A DNA stretch of 38,812 nt from Betaproteobacteria bacterium (lineage in GTDB: Bacteria; Pseudomonadota; Gammaproteobacteria; Burkholderiales; SHXO01). Of this stretch, positions 1-7,385 are shown piece after piece. Under the pieces are notes generated by a model that saw only the letters and a program-made list of their open reading frames with translations, did no database searches and had not been told where the DNA came from. Position numbers and translations under genes: made by a program. The stretch's first letter is position 1. Each line of letters starts with the position of its first letter. The stretch covers positions 1 through 38,812 of the forward strand of contig JANXRW010000116.1 in the NCBI GenBank assembly GCA_025356655.1, given 5' to 3'.

Positions 1-4
1 GAAA

Positions 5-140
5 GGGGGCACTTTACCGACACCCTGCTGAACCAGACCGACCCTGAGGGCCCACAATATTTCACTAGGCGGTCAGATTTTCCGGGGAATGAAACCGAGA
101 CAAAAAGCCGGTGGCCCAGCGAAATAACTTGCGACCCAAC
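5..140 (-). repeat. IS-like end, left inverted copy
   Basis: The reverse complement of this stretch matches 2597-2737 almost base for base, apart from a few substitutions and a 5-nt indel near 2711. Read on the minus strand it contains the same short open frame as the right copy, ending in residues like KLFRWATGFLSRFHSP and a stop, followed by about 70 nt of conserved non-coding DNA. This suggests the 3' end of a transposase gene plus the terminus of the element. The window edge may cut the copy short. The IS family could not be named. Confidence 0.75.
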
Positions 141-544
141 ACCAGGTCGTTCACGTTGAGACTCAATGGCGCCAGATACGCTTCACGCAACACTCCACCC
201 GGATACACTGTGCGCATCCGGTTCACCACTCGCCCCATGGCCACGCCCCTTCAGTGATGGTCAACGACCTCGACTTGATCCGGGCCGGGGTCGGTCCACG
301 GGTCGCACCGGGGCCCCTACCGCCTCCGCGCACGCGCTAGGGGCCGCCGCCGCGGTTGGGCGCTGGTTTGCGGGTATCTCAAAGCTGAGCGGAGGGGCTG
401 CACGCTTGCCGGCCGCGCCATTCAGGAGCGTCTCACCGCCTACCCGCGCTAGCCGGCAAGCGCCCAGCCGTGACGCCGTCGCCCGCACGCGCGCTCGTCG
501 CAGGGCGGGCTGTACTCCCGCACGAGAAAAAACCGGAGTACACG
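141..544. other. Non-coding interval between IS-like end and ABM pseudogene
   Basis: About 400 bases of very GC-rich DNA. Frames are open on both strands but show no recognisable domain, no ribosome binding site and a random-looking, Arg/Pro/Ala-rich composition. I see no gene or RNA here. The last bases (about 532-537) supply the GGAG ribosome binding site of the next gene. Confidence 0.5.
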
Positions 545-853
545 ATGATTCACGTCCTCGCCACCTTGGAGTTGAACCCCGGGACCAGGGAAGCCTTCCT
601 CACGGAGTTGCGCTAGGTCATCCCCGACGTGCGCGCCGAGCAGGGCTGTCTCGAGTACTGTCCGGCTGTGGATGCCATCATCGAAATTACCGCGCAAGTC
701 CGCTTAGGCGATGACCGCGTGGTCGTGGTGGAGAAGTGGGAGAGCGTCGCGGCGCTCAAAGCCCATATGGTGGCGCCGCACATGCAGGCCTTCCGCGCCC
801 GCGTGAAGGACTACGTCAAGGGCATGGAGCTTCGGGTGCTCTCCCCTGCCTGA
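545..853 (+). pseudogene. ABM-domain (YgiN-like) quinol monooxygenase, interrupted by TAG
   Basis: Translation from the ATG at 545, with GGAG 8 nt upstream, gives MIHVLATLELNPGTREAFL and then ELR, then TAG at 614-616 (codon 24). The same frame continues to 853. The continuation has the signature of antibiotic-biosynthesis-monooxygenase (ABM) fold proteins: RAEQGCLEY, a VVVVEKWES strand and an AHMVAPHMQAF helix. Without the TAG the product would be about 102 residues, the usual length for this family of small ferredoxin-like cofactor-free monooxygenases acting on quinols or aldehydes. The TAG sits where relatives often have a polar residue, so one C-to-T change in CAG would explain it. An internal ATG at 629 could give only a truncated protein. 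It may be a real pseudogene or a sequence error. Confidence 0.75.
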
Positions 854-977
854 GTCCAGGTCGGCGCCGGCCGAGGCAGCGGCCTTGGCTATGCACCACC
901 GGTGACGCTCGCTGCGGGCAAGCGGGGCGCCTTGGCTTGGCGCCAGGCCCGGGGACGCGCAGCGCGCCACTCCACGG

Positions 978-1193
978 CTACGGTGGCGGCCGTGAACGCC
1001 ACCCCACGGCCTTGCCCGGGCGATCGAGGGTGAAGCTCTGCCCCTGCGCCAGGATGATGTCGCGGCCATCGCCCTGCTGCGTCAGCCACACCTCCCCGCT
1101 CCGGCAGTGCAACTGGTAGCCTTGGCCATCGTCGATGCGCAAACTCTGGCGCCGGTCAAGCATAATGTGCTCGAGGTCGAATTGGATGTTCAC
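978..1193 (-). CDS. DUF2917 domain protein
   Basis: The 71-residue product carries the DUF2917 core: LRIDDGQGYQLHCRSGEVWL, then TQQGDGRDIILAQGQSF. This small cupin-like beta fold is of unknown function. It lies divergent from a LysR gene, an arrangement common for DUF2917, so the two are probably a regulator-target pair. The C-terminus looks abnormal. The frame ends in a Trp/Arg/Pro run, while a neighbouring frame continues as VAFTAATVAVEWR, which suits the family better. One base missing in the G run near 1005-1010 would join them. The start is an ATG preceded by AGGAGGATC, a good ribosome binding site. Family assignment is firm; function is unknown. Confidence 0.8.
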   Translation of the reverse strand: MNIQFDLEHIMLDRRQSLRIDDGQGYQLHCRSGEVWLTQQGDGRDIILAQGQSFTLDRPGKAVGWRSRPPP

Positions 1194-1220
1194 TTGGGAT
1201 CCTCCTTCTACCGCTCAGGT

Positions 1221-1235
1221 ATGCTCGCTCAGCAT
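1221..1235. promoter_or_regulatory. LysR-type operator (T-N11-A dyad)
   Basis: ATGCTCGCTCAGCAT is a perfect 5-bp dyad with a 5-nt centre and contains T-N11-A, the classical LysR-family recognition pattern. It lies in the 113-bp gap between the divergent DUF2917 and LysR genes, where an autoregulatory or target operator is expected. The assignment rests on pattern and position only. Confidence 0.5.
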
Positions 1236-1306
1236 GCAGGGCCGTATGTTCAGTCGCGCGCATTACCCTCACCATGTGCTCTTCGCTGTGTTGACGCAAA
1301 CGATCT

Positions 1307-2332
1307 ATGGGAATGACATGCATGATCCGAAGGAATGCGAACGACCACCGCTCGATTCCGTCCCTGGACCTGCTCCGAGGCTTCGAAGCTGCCGCGCGCC
1401 ACCTGAGTTTCACGCGGGCGGCACAGGAGTTATTCCTCACCCAGTCCGCGGTAAGCCGCCAGATCCAATCCCTGGAACGATCGTTGGGCACCGCGCCGTT
1501 CCTGCGGCAACACCGCGTTCTCGCCCTCACGTCCGCTGGGGCGACCCTACAGCGCGCGGCAGTGGACGCGCTGCAGCAGCTGGCGCAGGCCACCGCCGGC
1601 ATCCGTCAGCGCGCCGCTGCGCCCGTGCTCACTGTCACCGCGACCATTGGCTTCAGTTCGCTGTGGCTCATTCCGCGGCTGCCGGAGTTCCGTGCCGCAC
1701 ACCCGGGCGCGGATATCCGGATCGCTGCCGAGAATCGGCTGCTGGACCTGGAGCGCGAGGGCGTGGAAGTCGCCATCCGCTACTGCGAACCCGGTAGGGC
1801 ACCCGCTGGGGCGCAACGCCTTTTTGGAGAGCAAGTCCTGGCAGTGTGCAGTCCGGCTGTAGCCCGGGCGGGCGGTGGGATTCACCAACCGACGGACCTG
1901 TGTCGGCAGGTACTCATCCACTACGACCGACCCCGCGCCGCGGCGCCCTGGCTGGACTCGACGCTCTGGCTCGAGGGCGCAGGCGTGTCAGACACACTCG
2001 GCGTGGGGTCCCTGCGCTTTAGCCAACTCGACCAAGTCATCCAGGCGGCTGTGGACGGGCAGGGTGTGGCGCTTGGCACCACGCCCCTAGTGGAGAAGCT
2101 GCTTCGTGAGGGCCGACTGGTCGCACCCCTGGGGAGCACTGGCGCCTCCTCCCGCGCCCATTACGTGGTGTGTTCGCAGGGCAGCGTTGGGCGTGCGCAG
2201 GTGCGTGATTTCGTGAGTTGGTTACTGGAACAGGCCGGTAGCGAAACCACGCTAGGTCGGGCCACCCTGGGTTCAGACATCCAGGCGGGCACGCCCTCGA
2301 CGCCCGCAAGAGTCCACGCAGGGATTCGTTAG
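1307..2332 (+). CDS. LysR-family transcriptional regulator (GcvA-like)
   Basis: The N-terminal winged helix-turn-helix is clear: LDLLRGFEAAARHLSFTRAA, then QELFLTQSAVSRQIQSLE (about residues 20-75). An effector-binding domain of about 200 residues follows, with the GcvA-type pattern of substrate loops. Length (up to 341 aa) is slightly above the usual 300 because of an N-terminal tail and a disordered C-terminal tail after about residue 315. Starts at 1307, 1313 and 1322 are possible; 1322 has GGGA about 8 nt upstream and gives the more typical N-terminus. It is divergent from the DUF2917 gene with a T-N11-A site between them, so it probably controls that gene and itself. The inducer is unknown. 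Confidence 0.93.
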   Translation: MGMTCMIRRNANDHRSIPSLDLLRGFEAAARHLSFTRAAQELFLTQSAVSRQIQSLERSLGTAPFLRQHRVLALTSAGATLQRAAVDALQQLAQATAGIRQRAAAPVLTVTATIGFSSLWLIPRLPEFRAAHPGADIRIAAENRLLDLEREGVEVAIRYCEPGRAPAGAQRLFGEQVLAVCSPAVARAGGGIHQPTDLCRQVLIHYDRPRAAAPWLDSTLWLEGAGVSDTLGVGSLRFSQLDQVIQAAVDGQGVALGTTPLVEKLLREGRLVAPLGSTGASSRAHYVVCSQGSVGRAQVRDFVSWLLEQAGSETTLGRATLGSDIQAGTPSTPARVHAGIR

Positions 2333-2341
2333 GAGGCCGCC

Positions 2342-2569
2342 ATGAAACACCTGTCCGTGCTGACGTTCCCAAGCGCCGCAACGGCGGGCGCAACGGGGGG
2401 GCACGAGGGCTTGGGCCCTGGTGCTGTTCCTGCTCGCCCTGCGGTGGAGCGCGCTGCCCGACGGAAGCACCCCGCCGCCCGGGCACTCGGGCGGCGGGCC
2501 AGACCCAGCGCTCGTGCCACTGCGCGCGGCATGGCTTCGCGCAGGCAGGCGTTCGGGCGTGTCTCTTAG
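2342..2569 (+). CDS. Possible small ORF after lysR, probably frameshifted
   Basis: An ATG with AGGAGG 4 nt upstream follows the lysR stop by 9 nt, so translation may start here. The reading frame is Arg/Ala-rich and unconvincing after codon 19, where there is a run of seven G (2394-2400). In the frame open from 2421 a hydrophobic stretch (WALVLFLLALRW) appears, as in a small one-helix membrane protein. A frameshift at the G run could link the two. No family is recognised and coding status is doubtful. Confidence 0.2.
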   Translation: MKHLSVLTFPSAATAGATGGHEGLGPGAVPARPAVERAARRKHPAARALGRRARPSARATARGMASRRQAFGRVS

Positions 2570-2596
2570 CCCTTGCCTTCGCTCTTGGGCCAAGCT

Positions 2597-2737
2597 GTTG
2601 GGTCGCAAGTTATTTCGCTGGGCCACCGGCTTTTTGTCTCGGTTTCATTCCCCGGCAAATCTGACCGCCTAATGAAATATTGTGGGCCCCCGGGGTCGAT
2701 CTGGTTCAGCACAGCTGGGTGTTGGTGAAGTGCCCCC
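2597..2737 (+). repeat. IS-like end, right inverted copy
   Basis: This is the inverted partner of 5-140. On the plus strand it encodes the short tail GRKLFRWATGFLSRFHSP, ending at a TAA (2670-2672), then the conserved non-coding terminus. Local base composition is lower in GC than the neighbours. The upstream part of the parent gene is not recognisable here, so only the end of the element remains. Confidence 0.75.
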
Positions 2738-2841
2738 ACGCTCCGACCTTGCCACCAAAGCCTGCAGTGCCCCTGCAGAGCCTTGCGCCATCGGCTTGGG
2801 TGAAGGCGGTCCGGCGGTCCCCAGCGCTGGTGTAGGCGACC

Positions 2842-3131
2842 CTAGCCGGGGGCGCGTTGCGCAACACTGTGGATATCTTCCTGCGATTCGGCATGGGACG
2901 CGCGCTGCGGAATAAGGTGAGCCCCAATACAAGCCAGCACGTCGGCATCGATCCGCACCGAGACATGCGTCTTGACCGGCTTGTAGAACGGATTTACCGA
3001 CGCCCGGCCCAGAACGACGCATCCAAGGGCGCAAGGTCGCTGTCGGATCGGTTCGCCAGCGCCCGGAGTTCCGCCTGGCGCTCGGGGCTCAGCGGTGACA
3101 GTGGGCGTTGCCTGGTCCTAACCGTTTTCAT
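2842..3131 (-). pseudogene. brnA: BrnA-like antitoxin, multiply frameshifted
   Basis: The ATG at 3131 opens a frame reading SPERQAELRALANRSDSDLA, then LDASFWAG, typical of the BrnA N-terminus. The conserved core NPFYKPVKTHVSVRIDADVL lies in a second frame. The end of the ribbon-helix-helix domain (NRRKISTVLRNA) is back in the first. At least two shifts are needed, so no intact antitoxin is made. In intact systems BrnA is the DNA-binding antitoxin that neutralises BrnT and represses the operon. The start overlaps the end of the brnT remnant by 14 nt, the normal brnTA layout. Homology is read from motifs only. Confidence 0.7.
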
Positions 3132-3410
3132 GACGACTGGGCGCCTGTTTTTTCGCGCGACGGGCAGTGACGATGCGGATCACCTCGGCGTTTTCTGCCG
3201 TGTAGAGCGTTTGGGCGACCAGCACCAGCACACAGTCGCCAACCCTGCCGATGGTCTGCTCTGCCAGCGCGCATTCCCGTCTTCGACACGGTCCTGGACC
3301 GACACCGTCAACGGGTGATCGAACACCCGCGCCGCATCCTCGAACCGGACGCCGTGCTTACGCAAGTTGGCATCCGCGTGCTCGTCATCCCACTCGAAAA
3401 ATCGCCGAAC
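3118..3410 (-). pseudogene. brnT: BrnT-like ribonuclease toxin, frameshifted and start lost
   Basis: From about 3404 the minus strand reads FFEWDDEHADANLRKHGVRF, then EDAARVFDHPLTVSVQD, a near-perfect BrnT N-terminal half. After ARWQ the frame breaks. The second half resumes in another frame as QTIGRVGDCVLVLVAQTLYT, then AEVIRIVTARRAKKQ, the BrnT C-terminal signature. The ordinary FEWD start region is present but no in-frame ATG, GTG or TTG precedes it. BrnT is a type II toxin with a RelE-like fold that cleaves RNA. With brnA also wrecked, the pair is a fossil. Confidence 0.75.
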
Positions 3411-3598
3411 GAGCCGCCAACCGTTGAGGATGAGTGGAACGAGTCGTCCAGGTAACCGCGAGGGCGTCTGAAGGATCGGTCCCTACTGAAGTGCGGGACG
3501 CGGTGGGCGAGAGGAAGGTCGGAACTCCTCTGGTATCGTGGGAAGTTCCAACGCAACGCACACCCTATCGAGCCCGACCTATAAATCGGAGTGTAGCC

Positions 3599-3871
3599 GG
3601 CATCACCTCGCTTACGCGGCACATTCTCACGCTGGCCCTGAACCCGGAGCGTTAACGTCCGGCCAACTGCCCGCGTTGTAATGCGCCATGCCCCCATCAC
3701 CACGGTCACTACCCTCGCAAGGCGGACCGACGACCTGCCCCCGGCCAATGCCTCAATCCGGTGCCGGCGCCGCGCTATCGCTGTCGGTTGCGCTCGTGCC
3801 GGGCCACCTGCTCGCGGTTGCCCGAGTGCTTGTCGCCGCGGCGTTGGTACGACTGGTCGGTGCAGCAGGCG
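3599..3871 (+). pseudogene. Transposase remnant with zinc-ribbon N-terminus (DUF6431-like)
   Basis: One frame reads TRHILTLALNPER, stop, RPANCPRCNAPCPHHHGHYP, then RKADRR, with a later RATCSRLPECLSPRRWYDW. This is the cysteine-rich N-terminal region of a transposase family I associate with DUF6431-type proteins. The TAA at 3653-3655 replaces the tyrosine usually seen in an NPERY context. A second pair of cysteines survives near 3790-3810. The rest of the gene is missing, because the frame runs straight into IS66-like sequence near 3871. Family naming is from memory of the motif and is moderate in confidence. Confidence 0.5.
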
Positions 3872-4055
3872 GTCGTGTTCGAATTCACCCTGGAGCGGTG
3901 AGGCAAACACCCTCGGCAGTTCCGGGACGGCTACCGGGGCTATCTGCCGCGGACGCGTAGTCGCGCTACGACGCGCTCTACAGCGGGGGCGCGATCACCG
4001 TGGTGGGCTGCATGGCCCACAGACCGCGCTACGTGCACCTTCCGTGCGGCCGCCT
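3872..4055 (+). pseudogene. IS66-family transposase (TnpC) fragment
   Basis: The frame continues VFEFTLER, TGA, GKHPRQFRDGYRGYLP, then shifts to ADA, TAG, SRYDALYSGGAITVVGCMAH. IS66 TnpC proteins have the same order: a YDYTP-like strand, then a YRGYLQADAY.GYDALY block, then GC.AHARR. Two stops and one frameshift (about 3947) show it is dead. Only about 60 residues of the catalytic core remain. It is joined directly to the preceding unrelated transposase remnant, as when one IS inserts into another and both then decay. Confidence 0.65.
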
Positions 4056-4205
4056 CGCCTCCGGTACACTGACTAGGAATAACGTGCGCCGCAACGCCCC
4101 TACAAAATGCCCGCTGCATAGAGAAATACCGGAATCCCGATTGGACAACCAGGCGGCGAGACCAGGATCTAGCCCGAGCCTTGCATCAGCAGTCCGGGGC
4201 CTGCG

Positions 4206-5420
4206 GTGAGCCTCGCGGACCGGTCGGGGCGACACACGCCCTGGCGATTGGTTGCCATCCTGGGGGCACTGATGGCCTTTGCCCCGCTGTCCATCGACAT
4301 GTATCTGCCTGCCTTGCCGCGCATGGCCATCGCGCTGCGGGGGTCCACGGCGCAGGCACAGTACACGCTGGCCGCTTTCTTCCTTGGGCTATCCGTGGGG
4401 CAACTCTTCTACGGGCCACTAACCGATCGCTTCGGGCGCAAGCCGCCGCTCTATTTTGGCCTTGCGCTATTCACTGCGAGCTCCGTGGGCTGCGCTCTCA
4501 CTAACCGGCTCGACGCACTCATCCTGCTACGCTTGTTGCAAGCCCTTGGCGGTTGCGCCGGAATGGTGGTTGCACGTGCCATGGTTCGGGATCTGTTCGA
4601 CCACCAGGGCTCCGCGCGGATCTTATCGACGCTGATGTTGGTGATGGGCATCGCGCCCATCCTGGCCCCACTGCTGGGAAGCTTGTTGCTGGCGGTACTG
4701 GACTGGCGGGCCATCTTTGTTTTTTTGGCCTGTTTCGGCGCGGCCTGCTTGAGCGTTTCCCTGCGCGGATTGCCGGAGTCGCACCAGCCAGATCCCGGAC
4801 GACCCTGGCACCTGGCAGGAATCCTTCGTACCTATGCGCGGCTGTTGGTCGACCGACACTACCTGCGCCACGCGCTCGCCAGCGCAATGGCCTGGTCGGG
4901 CATGTTCGCTTATATCAGCGCCTCGCCCTTCGTCTTCATGCAGTTCCATGGCCTCTCCGCGCAGGCCTACGGCTGGGTCTTCGGCTGCAATGCGGCCGGA
5001 CTGATCGCTTGCTCCCAGTTGAACGTCCGCCTGCTCCGGCGGCACAGCCCCGAGCGCTTGCTGGGTTGGGGCTATTGGGCAGCGGCAGGTTTGGGGCTCA
5101 CGCTCATGGTGTGCGTGAGCGTTGCTCCGCGCAGCCTCGTCGGGCTCACGCTCCCGCTGTTCGGCTACATCGCCGTCCTTGGGGCCATCGGTCCGAATGC
5201 ATCGGCTGGCGCGTTGCGGCACCATGGCGACCGGGCCGGCGCGGCCGCGGCCCTGCTGGGCACGCTGCAGTTTGCGCTGGCCGCTGGGATCGGGGTGGTG
5301 ATGGGCGCATTGCAGAACACAACCGCCGGCGCCCTGGCTGGGGTGATCGCCGGCTGCGGTTGCCTATCCCTGGCCCTGCACGTTGCCCTGGGCCTGGGCG
5401 CTGTGCAGCCAGCGGACTGA
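4206..5420 (+). CDS. Bcr/CflA-family MFS drug exporter
   Basis: The 404-residue protein has 12 predicted membrane segments. It carries the Bcr/CflA signature at the N-terminus (LMAFAPLSIDMYLPALP) and the MFS motif A loop GPLTDRFGRK between helices 2 and 3. The RLLQALGGCAGMVVARAMVRD segment is typical of this subfamily. These inner-membrane proton antiporters export bicyclomycin, chloramphenicol-like drugs or sulfonamides; the substrate cannot be read from sequence. The start is a GTG at 4206, within a region lacking a strong ribosome binding site. It stands alone between IS debris and a convergent atuA operon. Length is normal for the family. Confidence 0.93.
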   Translation: MSLADRSGRHTPWRLVAILGALMAFAPLSIDMYLPALPRMAIALRGSTAQAQYTLAAFFLGLSVGQLFYGPLTDRFGRKPPLYFGLALFTASSVGCALTNRLDALILLRLLQALGGCAGMVVARAMVRDLFDHQGSARILSTLMLVMGIAPILAPLLGSLLLAVLDWRAIFVFLACFGAACLSVSLRGLPESHQPDPGRPWHLAGILRTYARLLVDRHYLRHALASAMAWSGMFAYISASPFVFMQFHGLSAQAYGWVFGCNAAGLIACSQLNVRLLRRHSPERLLGWGYWAAAGLGLTLMVCVSVAPRSLVGLTLPLFGYIAVLGAIGPNASAGALRHHGDRAGAAAALLGTLQFALAAGIGVVMGALQNTTAGALAGVIAGCGCLSLALHVALGLGAVQPAD

Positions 5421-5430
5421 GCTTGTGGAC

Positions 5431-5787
5431 TCAGACGGGGGGCTGGAGCCCCACGAGTTCGCCGCGCAGATGCGCCGGCACCTCTAACAGGAAGCCCAGG
5501 ATCGCCGCCGACAGGGCTTTGCCATAGTTGTCCAGGCAGAGGCTACGCGAGACGCCACCGCCGAGGGCTTCCTGGGCCACAAAATTCAAGGCCTGCAGGC
5601 CGTCGACTTCGAAGCGCTCCACGCGGCCCTTGACCGTACCTTCGTAGAAGGCGCGAAAGCGTTCCGCGGTGAGTTGCTCCTTGATAAGCGGATAGAGTGC
5701 CGGGCTGTAGGCGATGACGCTGATGTTCGAGGTGTTGCCTTTGTCGCCGGAGCGCACGTGGGCAGCATGGCGGAGGGGGATCTGCAT
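5431..5787 (-). CDS. AtuA-associated small protein (ferredoxin-fold)
   Basis: The 118-residue product begins MQIPLRHAAHVRSGDKGNTS, then NISVIAY. This matches the small partner or C-terminal domain that accompanies AtuA/DUF1446 proteins (AtuA-like ferredoxin-fold domain), with the conserved RSGDKG loop. In many species it is fused to AtuA; here it is separate. It begins 2 nt after the atuA stop, so the two are translationally coupled. It probably forms part of one complex with AtuA. Catalysis is not established for the family. Confidence 0.88.
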   Translation of the reverse strand: MQIPLRHAAHVRSGDKGNTSNISVIAYSPALYPLIKEQLTAERFRAFYEGTVKGRVERFEVDGLQALNFVAQEALGGGVSRSLCLDNYGKALSAAILGFLLEVPAHLRGELVGLQPPV

Positions 5788-5789
5788 TC

Positions 5790-7139
5790 TCAGCTCTCCA
5801 GATAGGTGACAATCGGTTTGACTTCTTCGCGGGGCACGAGCGTGGACCAGATTCCGATCACCTCCCGGGTGCGGTCCTGGTGCGGAACCCGCTTGCCTGT
5901 CATGCCGACGCCGGAGACAGCCATGGCGTCGACTTCGCGGCCGACCTTGAGCGCCTCCTCGCGCGTGCGTGTGCGCGCGACAACGCGCACCGCCACTTCG
6001 TAGGGTTCCGGTTCCGCTGGGGATATCGCGCCATGGATGGCGTTGTATCCCAGAAAGTCGATGCGCAGATCCTCGGCCTTCAGCCCCACGATCCGGAAGC
6101 GTTGCAGCAGAATCTCGCGCGCGAGCTGCGCGCGGCGCAACGCCCCCGGCCCAGCGTAGAAAAACATGTCCTCGCCGACAAAGCCCTCCGTGCACCCCAT
6201 GGAGACCTTCAGTGTCGCCGTGCGCGGCTTGCCGGAGATGCCGCTGACGTGCACCCGATCCGGTCCCTCCTGACGCAGTTGGGTTCCCAGGAAATCCACA
6301 ATTACGTCCGGGGTAATGTAATTCCCCGGATCATGCACCTCGTAGAGCAGCTGCTCCTTCACGGTCCGTAAGTCCACGAGGCCGCCGGTGCCGTTTATCT
6401 TGGTGATCACCGCGCTACCATCGGACTGTACCTCGGCGATAGGGAACGCCAGATTCCAGGGGTCCGGGACCTCCTTGAATCCAGGGTCCGCGAAGTACCC
6501 GCCGGTAACCTGGGCACCGCACTCCATCAAGTGCCCTATGCCGTTGCCGCGTCCAAGCAGCAGGTGGTCCAGCGGATCCCAACCAAACTCGAACATCATG
6601 GGCGCCAGGAATAGCGATGGATCCGCTACCCGACTCGTCATCACGATCTGCGCGCCCGCGCGCAGGGCCTCGACGATGGGTTCCGCCCCCAGGTACGCCT
6701 CGGCCGAGACCAACTGGCTGTGCAGGCTTGCCACGGGTTCGCCGTTTTCGAGAATCCGATCGGCCAAGCCTAAGACCCGGTCGGTGATGAGGCTGCCGGA
6801 CACGGCCGCGACGCGGATGCCCCGATGGCCCAACTGGCGCAGCCAGTAGACCGTGCGCTCGGCTGCTCCCTGCGGGTTGATCCAGCCCTGGTTGCTCACG
6901 ATCCGCGTGCCGCGCGCGAGACAGCCGGGCAGGACGGCCTGCATCCGGTCGTCGAGATAGGTATCAAAGCCGGCAAACTCGGGATCTCGGCGTCGGCGCA
7001 CTTGGGCGGCGGAGGCGGTGGCCTCTGCCATAGTCTCGAAGCAGAGGTAGTCCAAATCCCCTGCTTCTGCGTTAAGGCGGGCGGGCTCGATGCGATCGCC
7101 CCACCAAGCGGCCCCGGCGCCGATGCGCAATGTTTGCAT
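5790..7139 (-). CDS. Acyclic terpene utilization AtuA-family protein (DUF1446)
   Basis: The 449-residue protein matches AtuA/DUF1446: an N-terminal LRIGAGAAWWGDRIEPA, the block NQGWINPQGAAERTVYWLR, and GGYFADPGFKEVPD in the centre. In Pseudomonas AtuA is required for growth on citronellol and geraniol, but most homologues lie in other acyl-CoA contexts and their reaction is unknown. The start at 7139 has GGGAG about 8 nt upstream; a longer open frame reaches 7268 without supporting signals. It is the first gene of a two-gene operon with its small partner and is divergent from an MFS transporter, which may move its substrate. No acyl-CoA carboxylase genes are nearby, so terpene catabolism is not implied. 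Confidence 0.9.
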   Translation of the reverse strand: MQTLRIGAGAAWWGDRIEPARLNAEAGDLDYLCFETMAEATASAAQVRRRRDPEFAGFDTYLDDRMQAVLPGCLARGTRIVSNQGWINPQGAAERTVYWLRQLGHRGIRVAAVSGSLITDRVLGLADRILENGEPVASLHSQLVSAEAYLGAEPIVEALRAGAQIVMTSRVADPSLFLAPMMFEFGWDPLDHLLLGRGNGIGHLMECGAQVTGGYFADPGFKEVPDPWNLAFPIAEVQSDGSAVITKINGTGGLVDLRTVKEQLLYEVHDPGNYITPDVIVDFLGTQLRQEGPDRVHVSGISGKPRTATLKVSMGCTEGFVGEDMFFYAGPGALRRAQLAREILLQRFRIVGLKAEDLRIDFLGYNAIHGAISPAEPEPYEVAVRVVARTRTREEALKVGREVDAMAVSGVGMTGKRVPHQDRTREVIGIWSTLVPREEVKPIVTYLES

Positions 7140-7271
7140 GTCTTCTCCCTGTGATGACCGTCCGGGGCGGCGCGCCCCGACAGTGGCTAGCGTCGAGCAT
7201 AGCGCGAGGGCTGCGGTCTGGGCAAACGGCGCCGTGCGACGCGCGCCGCCTCGATTCAGCCGCAGCAAGTG

Positions 7272-7299
7272 TTGTCCGGCAGGCCACTAGTGCGATAAT
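7272..7299 (+). promoter_or_regulatory. Putative sigma-70 promoter of the MFS gene
   Basis: TTGTCC (7272-7277) and GATAAT (7294-7299) are separated by 16 bp, about 87 nt upstream of the MFS start at 7386. The -10 element matches five of six consensus bases. Position in the divergent atuA-MFS gap supports it; no other element is recognisable there. Confidence 0.4.
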
Positions 7300-7385
7300 C
7301 AGCGGCATTTGCAGTGCCTTGGAGGCATAACGGTTATGGCGATTCGACCCACCAACACTTGGGCTCGTGCCCGCACCGCCTGAAC

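Noticed and set aside
614-616. Recoding of TAG as a sense codon
   Set aside because: Several intact genes in the window (for example nrdJ and the GGDEF-EAL gene) end at TAG with no conserved sequence beyond, so TAG is a normal stop.
166-714. Long plus-strand open frame at the left end
   Set aside because: It overlaps the recognisable ABM gene in another frame, lacks any domain or ribosome binding site, and is Arg/Pro/Ala-rich as expected from GC-rich non-coding DNA.
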